Source of the DNA: JAWPMV01 sp038527215
GTDB taxonomy: Bacteria > Bacteroidota > Bacteroidia > J057
DNA: 24,911 bases
Assembly (NCBI GenBank): GCA_038527215.1
Contig: JBCBGC010000126.1
Coordinates: 1-24,911 of the forward strand
Reading direction: 5' to 3'
Shown here: one piece after another, positions 8,202 to 16,018 of the stretch
How the letters are laid out: each line of letters begins with the position of its first letter
Numbering within the stretch: the first letter of the stretch is position 1
The notes under the pieces: generated by a model
What the model was told of the DNA's origin: nothing
Seen by the model: the letters and a program-made list of their open reading frames with translations, nothing else
Databases searched by the model: none
Made by a program: the position numbers and the translations under genes

Positions 8202-8669
8202 ATGGGATTTTCATGGCTCCCAGGAAAAAATTATAAACGACATTACGTTTGCTTGAGCTGTCAGAAAGGTTTTAAACGTCCCTCTCGGGAGGACATGAAG
8301 CATGAAGCGTCCGTCGACCTCTCGCATCTGATGGAGGAATACTATCAATCCAGCTCAGAGCAAGATATCGTAGCCTACATAGAGGAGCAGTTCGAAGTCT
8401 TGAAGGTGGTCTGTCCCCATTGCCAAAGCCAGATGATCCAGGTCCATTATGATTTTGAGGTGCCGGCACGTCGGGATACAAAAGCATGGGAAAAGTTGAG
8501 CGTAGCGCTACAGTCCAAAACCGAGATCGACTATACCACCTATATAATTTGGCACAAGCAAAAGATCAGAAGGGAAGGGCGAAAAAGCCCTCAATTCACC
8601 CTCCTCCAGCAGAATCTGGAAGAATTAGAAAAAGCTCAGGAGGTAGTGGAAAAGAAGAAAAGGCCTTAG
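8202..8669 (+). CDS. Small zinc-ribbon protein of unknown function
   Basis: The 155-residue soluble protein has two CxxC knuckles, Cys17/Cys20 (YVCLSCQKGFKRP) and Cys71/Cys74 (VVCPHCQSQM). They are separated by an acidic helical insert and would together bind one structural zinc. The C-terminal third is helical and highly charged (Lys/Glu-rich, ending in KKKRP), possibly a coiled coil. There is no signal peptide or membrane segment. I do not recognise a named family. It stands alone: 119 bases separate it from the DUF4249 gene and 253 from the PhoX-like gene. The latter gap holds a promoter-like site and no other gene I can support. A second reading frame overlapping its 3' half (8486-8908) looks like non-coding shadow. 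Confidence 0.7.
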   Translation: MGFSWLPGKNYKRHYVCLSCQKGFKRPSREDMKHEASVDLSHLMEEYYQSSSEQDIVAYIEEQFEVLKVVCPHCQSQMIQVHYDFEVPARRDTKAWEKLSVALQSKTEIDYTTYIIWHKQKIRREGRKSPQFTLLQQNLEELEKAQEVVEKKKRP

Positions 8670-8866
8670 CGGTGGAGAAAGTTCTGAGGCTAGCCTGGTT
8701 CAACGCTGTAGCAGCAGTTAGGGAAGTAAGACCTCATCGGTCCCAGGTCCACCCGCATCTGTTACCGCAAGATGGGCCAGTAAATAAAGCCACAAATCAA
8801 AACGCAATCCTACATCAGAAATACGGCCCGCCATTCGTTATGGACTTAGGGGAGGCGAAAAGGCCC

Positions 8867-8896
8867 TTACACTTACCCGCTTTTTCTGTATCTTTG
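8867..8896 (+). promoter_or_regulatory. Candidate promoter of the PhoX-like gene
   Basis: TATCTTTG at 8889-8896 matches the Bacteroidota -7 consensus TAnnTTTG exactly. TTA at 8867-8869 sits where TTG is expected, with a 19-base spacer. Transcription would start just downstream, giving a leader of roughly 20 bases to the GTG at 8923 or 40 bases to the ATG at 8944. Confidence 0.5.
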
Positions 8897-8922
8897 AAGG
8901 CCGTATAAAACAGGATTACGAG

Positions 8923-10344
8923 GTGAAACAACAAAAAAAGGGGATGAACCGACGAAGCTTTCTTCGTCAGACCGGTATGCTCAGTATGGCCTTCATGGGA
9001 TTGCATCAATATGCTTATCCCTCCGAATGGCTGGAAAAACCTGGTTTACTGACCAGCAGAAAGGGCTATGGCCCCTTGCAGCGGGACCCGCTGAAGATGC
9101 TGGAACTCCCCAAACATTTTTCTTATCAGATTATCTCCCGTCAGGGCGACCTGATGGATGATGGCCTGGACCTCCCTGGCAAGCCCGATGGCATGGCAGC
9201 CTTTCCTGGTCCCGATGGAAAAACCATTCTAGTGCGGAACCATGAAGTTGGACCTGAGATGCTGGACCAAAGTCCTTTTGGTCGGCGAAAGGAAAAACTG
9301 GGCCGCATTCACCCCAGTCTCATGTACGACCGCGGCCGGGGCATTTTGCCTTGTTTGGGCGGGACGACGACCCTGCTGTACAATCCTCGCAGCCAGGAAG
9401 TAGAGCATCAGTTCATGAGCCTGGCGGGAACCTCCAACAATTGCGCCGGCGGCCCTACGCCCTGGCGGAGTTGGATCAGTTGTGAAGAAACCACCATCAA
9501 ATCCGGGCGCCGCCTGGAAAAGAATCATGGTTATGCGTTTGAGGTGCCAGCTACCCTGGACCAGCGGCTCACCCGACCGGCTCCGATCAAGGCGATGGGA
9601 CGCTTTCGCCGGGAAGCCGTGGGCGTAGACCCACGCACCAGCATCGTCTACCAAACGGAAGACCGTGAGGATGCCGCTTTCTATCGGTTTATTCCGAATC
9701 GGAAAGGAGATTTACATTCCGGAGGTAGGTTGCAGGTGCTCAGCATCCTGGGCCATCCCTCGGTAGATACCCGAAACTGGAAAGAATTACCCTTCCCGAG
9801 TATTCCTGAAGGAGAAAAACTCAAAGTCCTCTGGCAGGACATTGACCAGATAGATTCCCTGGAAGATGATTTGCGCCTCAGAGCTTTCAAGCAAGGAGCC
9901 GCACGCTTTGCGCGCTCAGAGGGGATCTGGTTCGGAGAAGAGGAAGCCTATATCGCCTGTACTACCGGAGGCAAGCGTAAGCTCGGCCAGATCTTCCGTT
10001 ATCGCCCCAGTCCCTACGAAGGCACGAACCGGGAATTCGAGGAACCCGGTACCCTGGAGTTGTTCATTGAATCGAACCATGCCCATCTGCTCCAGCACTG
10101 TGATAACCTGACGATGGCGCCTACCGGAGACCTGGTGGTGTGTGAGGACTGCGAAGGCACGCCCCGCATTGTCGGCATCACGCCCAAAGGGCAGTGTTTT
10201 GCCATCGCCCGCAACATTGGCTATCAATCTGAATTTGCTGGTGCAACCTTTTCGCCAGATGGGACGACTCTCTTTGTGAATATTCAACATGCCGGCCTCA
10301 CCCTGGCCATTACCGGTCCCTGGTTCAAAAAGGAAATTGAATAG
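8923..10344 (+). CDS. PhoX/DUF839-family Tat-exported protein (alkaline phosphatase-like)
   Basis: The 473-residue protein begins with a twin-arginine signal, NRRSFLRQ (9-16), followed by a hydrophobic stretch, so it should be exported folded. The body matches PhoX-type calcium/iron-dependent phosphatases: LVRNHEVGP (103-111), GTSNNCAGGPTPW (169-181) with Cys174 in the position of the iron-binding cysteine, SCEET (186-190), and YQTED (243-247) followed by YRFIPN. Family knowledge suggests a periplasmic phosphomonoesterase. One departure: GRFRRE (226-231) has Arg where PhoX proteins usually have His (GRF.HE), so phosphatase activity is not assured. The GTG at 8923 is used; ATG at 8944 (MNRRSFLR) is a good alternative. 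The beta-barrel gene follows after 27 bases, probably in the same transcript. Confidence 0.85.
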   Translation: MKQQKKGMNRRSFLRQTGMLSMAFMGLHQYAYPSEWLEKPGLLTSRKGYGPLQRDPLKMLELPKHFSYQIISRQGDLMDDGLDLPGKPDGMAAFPGPDGKTILVRNHEVGPEMLDQSPFGRRKEKLGRIHPSLMYDRGRGILPCLGGTTTLLYNPRSQEVEHQFMSLAGTSNNCAGGPTPWRSWISCEETTIKSGRRLEKNHGYAFEVPATLDQRLTRPAPIKAMGRFRREAVGVDPRTSIVYQTEDREDAAFYRFIPNRKGDLHSGGRLQVLSILGHPSVDTRNWKELPFPSIPEGEKLKVLWQDIDQIDSLEDDLRLRAFKQGAARFARSEGIWFGEEEAYIACTTGGKRKLGQIFRYRPSPYEGTNREFEEPGTLELFIESNHAHLLQHCDNLTMAPTGDLVVCEDCEGTPRIVGITPKGQCFAIARNIGYQSEFAGATFSPDGTTLFVNIQHAGLTLAITGPWFKKEIE

Positions 10345-10371
10345 GGGAGGCGGCTCAACAAGGATCCAAGT

Positions 10372-11001
10372 ATGCGCACTTCTACTCCCATCCTATTGCT
10401 CCTGGGGCTGGCTTTTTCCGTCATCCCCATAGACCTGAAGGCACAAGGCCTGCAATTAGGGGCTAAATTGGGAGGAGATATGCAGTTGGAGAATCTTTCC
10501 AACCAATCGCCCGGCTTTAGCTTTTCAGGGGGCATGTTTGCCGAGCAGCGGGTCAATAGCGGCAAACTCAGCCTACGACTGGAACTCAACTATTTTCGAA
10601 ACCTTAGGGTAGATCGCACATCCGGTGCCTCCGTGATGCAGATGCCTGCTTACCTGCAACTGGATCTTTTGCGGGAAGAAAAATGGCTGTTATTCGGCGG
10701 TCCTTTTGTCTCTTACCAACTAAGACCGCTCAACCCGGAGGAAGTCCAGGCTATGGAGCGATTGCGACTGGGCTGGGTGGTCGGAACCCGTTTTCGTCAG
10801 CCTTTGTATGGAAATTGGGAATGGACCTCAGAAGTTCAGGCTATGGGCAGTCAGGCTGCTACAGACCCCAGGCTGGGCGGATGGGAGAGCGCCCAACGAA
10901 TCCAAAGCGGACCCGGCATTTCTCTCCGTTTGCAAATCGGCCTCAGTTACTGGATAAAAAGCCGGAAACGTCCCCGCAAGCGAACCAAAACTTCCCTATA
11001 A
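10372..11001 (+). CDS. Small outer-membrane beta-barrel (porin-like) protein
   Basis: This 209-residue protein has an N-terminal signal peptide (to about LKAQG, residue 25). Alternating hydrophobic/polar strands follow, such as LQLGAKLGGDMQL, LSLRLELNYFRNL, WVVGTRFRQPLY and ISLRLQIGLSYWI, as in the PorT/OmpW-like 'outer membrane protein beta-barrel' families of Bacteroidota that have about eight strands. After the last strand (ending SYWI) there is an unusual basic tail (KSRKRPRKRTKTSL), which would face the periplasm. The specific function is unknown. It follows the PhoX-like gene closely, and a hairpin just after its stop probably ends the transcript. Confidence 0.75.
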   Translation: MRTSTPILLLLGLAFSVIPIDLKAQGLQLGAKLGGDMQLENLSNQSPGFSFSGGMFAEQRVNSGKLSLRLELNYFRNLRVDRTSGASVMQMPAYLQLDLLREEKWLLFGGPFVSYQLRPLNPEEVQAMERLRLGWVVGTRFRQPLYGNWEWTSEVQAMGSQAATDPRLGGWESAQRIQSGPGISLRLQIGLSYWIKSRKRPRKRTKTSL

Positions 11002-11008
11002 AACAAAA

Positions 11009-11029
11009 GCCCTAACCAAAGGTAAGGGC
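11009..11029. terminator. Hairpin between convergent genes, likely bidirectional terminator
   Basis: GCCCTAACC and GGTAAGGGC form a 9-bp stem with one mismatch and an AAA loop. It is flanked by AAAACAAAA on the left and CATTTTCC on the right, so both strands have a U-rich tract after the stem. It lies between the stops of the beta-barrel gene (+) and the SirB1-like gene (-). Confidence 0.6.
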
Positions 11030-11054
11030 CTGCATTTTCCTGAAAGATTGATCG

Positions 11055-11903
11055 TTAGGCTTCCATGCCCCGATACTGTAATTCTTGTATCAATTCTTTG
11101 TACAAACCGATATAGCGCCTTGCTTCTTCTAGTTTCTGGAGTCGGTGATTGGCCTCTATCCCGTTTTTCAGGATTTGAATCACGATTTCGTGTACTTCAG
11201 CCTTCATTTCTCCCGGCGCAATCTGGTTGCGGCGGAAAGCTTCTTCGATGTACATGACACTGGCTCGGGCCAGCGGCTGTCCCTGATTAAAGGAGTTAAA
11301 CATCTGCATTTTTTCTCCGGCAAAGGAAATGGTGATAAAGTTTCCCTGAATGCTGATCCCGTCCAAGGGGATATCCAGCCGGTGCGCCACCAGAATGGCT
11401 AAGCAGGAAAGGGCCACCTGGCTGCCTTTCTTGTGCTGTAATACCCAGGCCAGGTTGTCGTACTGGCAATTGGGCGCTTCCTCCGGAGGAGAGGTATAGG
11501 CTTGCTCTACAAATAGAAAATGCATCAATTGTTCGATGCTTCCCCCGGGGTACAACAGCGCAAAATCGGCCGCGAGTTCATCCAGAATTTCTTTAATTTG
11601 ATAGGCCTGGTTGCCTGACCCCATGCAGGATAGCTGGGTCAGCGCATATTCCAAAGCTGCTTTTTCTTCTGCGATTTCCAGCCAATTAAGCCAACTCACC
11701 TGGGGAACCCCGTTCAGATGAAGAGAGAGCCAGTTTTCCAGAGCTTGATTCTGAGCGGGTGAGAGAGATGAACGATAGGGCATAAGCTCCTGCATGATCT
11801 TTGGTCCTAATTCCGTAAGAACCTCATGGATTTGTTGTTGTACAATGGGAGAGGGGTCGTCTAAAAGTGAAAGCAAAAAAGGTAAATCTTTTTTATCAAT
11901 CAT
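11055..11903 (-). CDS. SirB1-like (transglutaminase-like) protein with HEAT-like N-terminus
   Basis: This is a 282-residue cytosolic protein. Residues 1-60 read like a single HEAT-type helical pair (LPFLLSLLDDPSPIVQQQIHEVL). The centre matches the SirB1/Transglut_core2 family: YDNLAWVLQHKKGSQVALS (148-166), then AHRLDIPLDGISIQGNFI (173-190), where the family has 'L..VL..r.GiPi.Ls.....a..lgl...gv..PGHF'. The usual His of GHF is Asn188 here, and GIP is replaced by GSQ, so the presumed active or binding site is altered. The C-terminal 70 residues are helical and charged, possibly TPR-like. SirB1 family function is poorly known. The gene has a very good promoter match 32 bases upstream of its ATG and is divergent from the cytochrome oxidase subunit gene. 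Confidence 0.75.
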   Translation of the reverse strand: MIDKKDLPFLLSLLDDPSPIVQQQIHEVLTELGPKIMQELMPYRSSLSPAQNQALENWLSLHLNGVPQVSWLNWLEIAEEKAALEYALTQLSCMGSGNQAYQIKEILDELAADFALLYPGGSIEQLMHFLFVEQAYTSPPEEAPNCQYDNLAWVLQHKKGSQVALSCLAILVAHRLDIPLDGISIQGNFITISFAGEKMQMFNSFNQGQPLARASVMYIEEAFRRNQIAPGEMKAEVHEIVIQILKNGIEANHRLQKLEEARRYIGLYKELIQELQYRGMEA

Positions 11904-11934
11904 TCGTTATTCAGTTGCTAACTATTTCGATGGA

Positions 11935-11963
11935 CAAATTTAAATTACGAGAGGAAATTACAA
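11935..11963 (-). promoter_or_regulatory. Promoter of the SirB1-like gene
   Basis: On the minus strand TTG (11963-11961), an 18-base spacer and TAAATTTG (11942-11935) match the Bacteroidota sigma-A consensus TTG-N18/19-TAnnTTTG, with the -7 element exact. It lies 32 bases before the start codon, in an AT-rich intergenic stretch. Confidence 0.6.
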
Positions 11964-12116
11964 TATTAAAAAAGTTTGATTTGTAACACTAATTCTTGAA
12001 GGCGGGATCAGTTACAGCCGGAAAAAAGTGCGACAATCAGCGTTAGAGTGAAACAATTAGCGAAGGCAGAAGTTAATGGGCATGTATGCAAATCAAGTCT
12101 TAGATTCGCAGTTGAG

Positions 12117-12653
12117 ATGATGGAAAAAAACGCATTTGAAGATGCCAGAGGCAAATTTACGGGCAAATTGGCCTTGTTTCTGGTAATGATCACTGTGGCC
12201 ATCCTTTTTGGCACGATCAGTATGTTATACATGCTGGGGCCAGGCAAGGAAAGCCTGCAAATACCGGGTATTTTTTACCTCAACACCCTATTACTTATCC
12301 TCAGCAGTGTCCTTTTTCATATGGGATGGGTCAAAGGAGAAGAAGGAGGATTAAAGTTGTTGCAGCCAGGTATTTGGATTGGCATCCTGTTTTTATTTAG
12401 CCAGGTTTACGGGTGGTATCTCTTGTACACGCAGGGGTTTGGGATGGTGGGCTCCGGCCAAAAAGTAGCCTATCTTTATGTGTTGACAGGCTTGCATGCC
12501 ATCCACCTGGTAGCGGGCTTAATTTTTATGGCTTGGGTCAGGAAAAGACTTAAGCATCAGGGGGTTTCCCACCTCGAATCAGCAGTTTTCTTTTGGCATT
12601 TTCTCGGTGTTTTATGGGTCTTTCTTCTGGTGGCTATGTGGACCAATGCCTAG
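12117..12653 (+). CDS. Cytochrome c oxidase subunit III-like protein
   Basis: The 178-residue integral membrane protein has five predicted helices at about 17-40, 50-72, 84-104, 117-141 and 154-176. The last two carry the family signatures LTGLHAIHLVAGL and FFWHFLGVLWVFLL (the usual '..H.fHv..Gl' and 'YWHFvd.vWv.ly' of heme-copper oxidase subunit III). It is the short five-helix form. Subunit III stabilises the catalytic core of proton-pumping oxidases, yet no subunit I, II, IV or cytochrome c gene lies nearby, so it must assemble with subunits encoded elsewhere or serve a paralogous role. The start is ATG 12117 (or the adjacent ATG 12120); the frame is open back to a GTG at 12048, but that extension is hydrophilic and unlike the family. 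Confidence 0.88.
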   Translation: MMEKNAFEDARGKFTGKLALFLVMITVAILFGTISMLYMLGPGKESLQIPGIFYLNTLLLILSSVLFHMGWVKGEEGGLKLLQPGIWIGILFLFSQVYGWYLLYTQGFGMVGSGQKVAYLYVLTGLHAIHLVAGLIFMAWVRKRLKHQGVSHLESAVFFWHFLGVLWVFLLVAMWTNA

Positions 12654-12876
12654 GATAAAATTCGAAAATCGGAATATTTTACCGCTTGTCAGGAGATAGG
12701 CTTTGTTTCCTAAAAAACTGTCTTTCAGGGCATTATGATCAGCTTTTTATACTATTTACGAAAAGTTGAATCATTATTACAACCTTCAGATTAAAATTTC
12801 AGTACTTTGTATGTATCTAATGCAACAAATTAATCGGCCGGGAAAAATATTCGGCGATTAGCTAGTACTGTTAACC

Positions 12877-14841
12877 ATGCGCAAGCTCTTGGTCTTCATA
12901 GCCAGCTTGCTCTCCCTCATTTCTATGTGCCTGGCGCAGGCACCCTCAGGTATTCACTACCAGTCCGTCGTTCGGGACAACGGGGTCATTCTGCCTAGCC
13001 AGAACCTTGATTTTCGATTTAGTCTTCGAAAAGGCGCTGCCTCTGGTACCATCCTGTACCAGGAAATCCACGCACTTACCACCTCATCACAAGGCCTGAT
13101 CCATGCAAACATTGGACAAGGCGCCCCTGTATTGGGAAGTTTCCAGCAACTGCCCTGGTCAGGAGGAGACCTGTATTTGCAGGTAGAGGTTGACTTTGGA
13201 AATGGATATCAATCGATCGATACTTCCCCCCTACAAAGTGTTCCTTACAGCTTTTTTGCCGATAAAGCGCATATGGCGGTTGGCGACCTAACAGATGTGG
13301 ATACATCTGGCCTAAAAATGGGCTCTATCCTCAAGTGGAATGGCAATCAATGGGTGTTGGGCACGGATGTAGGGGAAATTTATTCCGCCGGATCAGGCAT
13401 TAGTCTCAATGGAGGGCTCATCAGCAATACGGGTGATCTCAACCCCATGGATGATATTACCCAGAACACCGTTCTGGGGGGCGATTTGTATGGAAATCTT
13501 CCCCAACCGGAGGTCCGAAAGCTCCGGGGCCGGGAAGTCTCCTCCAATGCACCCAATGTGGGCGAAATCCTCAAATGGGGTGGCTCAGCCTGGGTACCGG
13601 CCAAAGATGAAACCAGTATTCAACTCTGGGACCAGAGTGGCAGCAGCGGGATCTATTATCCCAATGGTTCGGTAGGCATTGGCTTATCCAGCCCTTCGGC
13701 CGGCTTACACGTCTCCGTCTCGGAAGAAGTATTATTTGGCAGCAGCCTCACTGGCAGTGGGCCTAAATTGATGTGGGTCCCTACTCGGAGTGCGTTTAGA
13801 GCTGGTGAGGTGGCGCCAGGTATCTATGCTTCCTATTGGGACGCGGATAGCCTCGGCCAATACTCGGCAGGTTTTGGATATCGGACCCGGGCCAAAGGCT
13901 TGGCCAGCTGGGTAGCGGGCTATCAAAGCCAGGCCCTGGGGAATTACAGTGCTGCTATCGGGCACGGCGTAATCGCCAATGCACCTTATGCCATCGCACT
14001 TAACCGATCCACGAAAGCTGAGGGCCTGGGTGCTTTTGCGGCAGGTTATCTGACCAAAGCCACGGGGGTGTACGCCGCTGCACTGGGAAGGAGTACCAAG
14101 GCTCAGGCCTTCGGCTCCCTGGCGGTAGGTCGCTATAATGTAGGCGGGGGCAATGCCAACAGTTGGATCACTTCTAATACCGACCCGGTTTTTGAAGTGG
14201 GAATAGGTTCCAGCCAGATCCCCGCTAATGCCCTGACGGTGTATAAAGCCGGACTGGTCAAAGTGCATACCCGTCTGGCCATCGGCAATCAGGAGCAGTT
14301 ATCCGATGGGGGAAGCTATACCCTGGCTTCCAATGCCCATATCGTCCCGGAAATCAATGGTGGAGTGAGTCTGGGAAGTTCTACCCGGCGTTGGAATACC
14401 ATCTTTGCCGTCAACGGGACGATCAATACCTCGGATTTGCGGGATAAAGAGGACGTGCGGCCCTTGAAATATGGGCTGACCGAGGTGATGAAATTAAAGC
14501 CCGTAAGTTTTACCTGGCGGTCCTATCCAGAACAAGGCAATAAGTTGGGCCTGATTGCTCAGGAAGTGCAGGGGGTCCTGCCAGAGGTAGTGGTAGATAA
14601 AGAATGGATTCAGGAAGAGGGCGAAGGAGTCCCTCGTGCCCAGCCCACGCAGAGATTAGGGATGTATTATACCGATATCATCCCGGTCCTGATCAAAGCA
14701 ACCCAAGAACAACAATTAATCATTGAATATCAGGAAGATGAAATCCAGCGTCTGAAAAGAGAAGTCATCAAACAGGAGGCTAGATTGGCCGACCTGGAGC
14801 AACTCCTCTTTCACACCTTGCAAGAAATTAAGCGCCCTTGA
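12877..14841 (+). CDS. Secreted surface protein with YadA-head-like repeats and S74 self-cleaving chaperone domain
   Basis: This is a 654-residue exported protein. It has a signal peptide (to about CLAQA, residue 22) and an N-terminal beta domain typical of Bacteroidota (SGIHYQSVVRDNGVILP ... SVPYSFFADKA). From about 335 to 425 short repeats of the type 'A.G....A.G..a.A.G' (AAIGHGVIAN, AAALGRSTKA, SLAVGRYNVG) resemble YadA/trimeric-autotransporter head repeats. The C-terminal region (about 515-600) is a peptidase S74/intramolecular-chaperone domain: SDLRDKEDV with Ser519-Asp520 as presumed self-cleavage dyad, then LKPVSFTWR and GLIAQEVQGVLPEVV. A charged coiled coil (about 610-650) ends the protein. 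S74 domains trimerise and then cleave themselves off. No T9SS sorting domain is visible. The function is probably surface structure or adhesion (inference). Confidence 0.85.
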   Translation: MRKLLVFIASLLSLISMCLAQAPSGIHYQSVVRDNGVILPSQNLDFRFSLRKGAASGTILYQEIHALTTSSQGLIHANIGQGAPVLGSFQQLPWSGGDLYLQVEVDFGNGYQSIDTSPLQSVPYSFFADKAHMAVGDLTDVDTSGLKMGSILKWNGNQWVLGTDVGEIYSAGSGISLNGGLISNTGDLNPMDDITQNTVLGGDLYGNLPQPEVRKLRGREVSSNAPNVGEILKWGGSAWVPAKDETSIQLWDQSGSSGIYYPNGSVGIGLSSPSAGLHVSVSEEVLFGSSLTGSGPKLMWVPTRSAFRAGEVAPGIYASYWDADSLGQYSAGFGYRTRAKGLASWVAGYQSQALGNYSAAIGHGVIANAPYAIALNRSTKAEGLGAFAAGYLTKATGVYAAALGRSTKAQAFGSLAVGRYNVGGGNANSWITSNTDPVFEVGIGSSQIPANALTVYKAGLVKVHTRLAIGNQEQLSDGGSYTLASNAHIVPEINGGVSLGSSTRRWNTIFAVNGTINTSDLRDKEDVRPLKYGLTEVMKLKPVSFTWRSYPEQGNKLGLIAQEVQGVLPEVVVDKEWIQEEGEGVPRAQPTQRLGMYYTDIIPVLIKATQEQQLIIEYQEDEIQRLKREVIKQEARLADLEQLLFHTLQEIKRP

Positions 14842-15160
14842 TCGGGTGCCCAAGAGCTATTGTGCGATTCTGGATTCTCATTTTCGTTTTTGGTTCTTTC
14901 TGTTTCCGGTTTGACCTGACAGGTTCGTTCTTTCAAACACGTCAACTTCTTCACCTGTCGAAATTAACCGGAATGAGGGTCCTATGACCCAAAACCCCAA
15001 CAAAAGTGAACCTTTAGCCTTTCCCGCCTTCTTTTGGAGTGCGGGATTGGTTTTTTTAGAAGGGGAATATATAGCAAAAAGAAAATATTTGAGGGGTGAT
15101 CTTTTCTTTTCCGCCCGTGAGGCCTTATTTTTAGGATAGCAAAAAAACTACTACACGCAA
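14842..15160. other. 319-base intergenic region with hairpins
   Basis: I see no gene here. It holds a small hairpin GGGTC-CTAT-GACCC (14977-14990) and a stronger terminator-like hairpin at 15023-15057, with A/T-rich DNA after it up to the hydroxylase start. No clear TAnnTTTG promoter is present; TATTTTTA shortly before the start is the nearest approach. Confidence 0.5.
15023..15057 (+). terminator. Rho-independent terminator-like hairpin after the S74-domain gene
   Basis: CCCGC pairs with GCGGG, and the stem continues through one mismatch with three more pairs (TTC/GAG, including a T-G wobble) to a five-base loop. ATTGG and a run of seven T follow. It lies about 180 bases after the stop codon of the only upstream plus-strand gene. 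Confidence 0.6.
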
Positions 15161-16003
15161 ATGGATCAGATCATCTCTTATTTTGCCGAAATGCCCTCTA
15201 GTCACCGAACCATCCTCTTGGTATCGGGACTTTTGCTTTTCACCATGTACGAAAGTATCCTGCCGCTTTTTACCACCAAATACCATAAGTGGAAGCATGC
15301 GGGCATCAATATTTTCTTTACCCTCACCACGGCTTTGGTAAACCTGCCGCTGGCTTTTCTGCTGGTCATGGGGTCTGACTGGGCCATCGCCAATGACTTT
15401 GGGATGCTCCAATGGGTGGCTATGCCCATCTGGTTATATGCCATTGTAGGCATCTTACTCATGGACCTGATCAGTGCCTGGCTGATTCATTTTATCGAGC
15501 ACAAGGTGGCCTGGATGTGGAAGTTCCACGTCATCCATCATACGGACCAGAATGTGGATACCACCACGGCAAACCGGCACCATCCCGGCGAAAGCGTTTT
15601 CCGCTTTGCCTTTACCACCCTGGCGGTGATTCTGATTGGCGCCCCTATGTGGATGGTCTTTTTGTACCAAACCCTTTCGGTGATCATGACCCAGTTCAAT
15701 CACGCCAACATCAATTTCCCCGCCTGGCTGGACAATATCCTGGTCTGGGTGATCTGTACGCCCAATATGCATCGGGTGCACCATCATTACCGGATGCCTT
15801 ATTCTGACACCAATTATGGCAACATTTTTTCCTTCTGGGACCGGATTTTTGGGACCTATGCCAAGGTAGATAATAAGAAGCTGGTCTACGGGGTGGATAC
15901 CTACATGGATCCCAAAGAAACCAATGATATTGGGGCGCTGTTAAAAATCCCTTTCCAAAAGTATCGGCCTACCCCTGATTACGAAGAAAAGGAGACGCTG
16001 TAG
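15161..16003 (+). CDS. Sterol desaturase / fatty acid hydroxylase family membrane enzyme
   Basis: This 280-residue di-iron membrane hydroxylase has predicted membrane helices near 17-36, 48-70, 84-107 and 147-170. The histidine clusters that bind the two irons are all present: H110-x3-H114 (HFIEH), H123-x2-H126-H127 (HVIHH), H140-H141 (NRHHP), H171 (TQFNHANINFP) and H204-x2-H207-H208 (HRVHHH). Family members hydroxylate or desaturate lipids (sterols, fatty acids, carotenoids, ornithine lipids); the substrate cannot be told here. The conserved 'YSDTNYGNIFSFWDRIFGTY' region is intact, so the enzyme is probably active. The M28 peptidase gene follows after 15 bases, suggesting one transcript. Confidence 0.92.
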   Translation: MDQIISYFAEMPSSHRTILLVSGLLLFTMYESILPLFTTKYHKWKHAGINIFFTLTTALVNLPLAFLLVMGSDWAIANDFGMLQWVAMPIWLYAIVGILLMDLISAWLIHFIEHKVAWMWKFHVIHHTDQNVDTTTANRHHPGESVFRFAFTTLAVILIGAPMWMVFLYQTLSVIMTQFNHANINFPAWLDNILVWVICTPNMHRVHHHYRMPYSDTNYGNIFSFWDRIFGTYAKVDNKKLVYGVDTYMDPKETNDIGALLKIPFQKYRPTPDYEEKETL

Positions 16004-16018
16004 CTAAGCTGTTACCAG

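Noticed and set aside
8486..8908. Open frame overlapping the zinc-ribbon gene and the following gap
   Set aside because: It overlaps a better-supported gene in another frame, has proline/arginine-rich shadow-like composition and no recognisable motif.
12008..12247. Minus-strand frame ending in a lipobox-like sequence opposite the oxidase subunit III gene
   Set aside because: The lipobox-like residues are at the C-terminus, where they have no meaning, and the frame is antisense to a real gene.
12803..12809. TACTTTG as a promoter for the S74-domain gene
   Set aside because: One base short of TAnnTTTG and no TTG at the right distance; too weak to list.
13732..14268. Long antisense frame in the YadA/S74 gene
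   Set aside because: Produced by the repeat-biased codon use of the sense gene; no motif.
12877..14841. Prophage or tail-fibre interpretation of the S74-domain gene
   Set aside because: It has a signal peptide and no phage structural, lysis or integrase genes lie around it.
14842..15160. Possible tRNA or small RNA gene in the longest intergenic region
   Set aside because: No cloverleaf arms or T-loop sequence found; only simple hairpins.
13285..15557. Further DnaA-box-like sequences (TGTGGATAC in the S74 and hydroxylase genes)
   Set aside because: Each is an isolated one-mismatch copy within coding sequence with no neighbouring boxes or AT-rich DNA.
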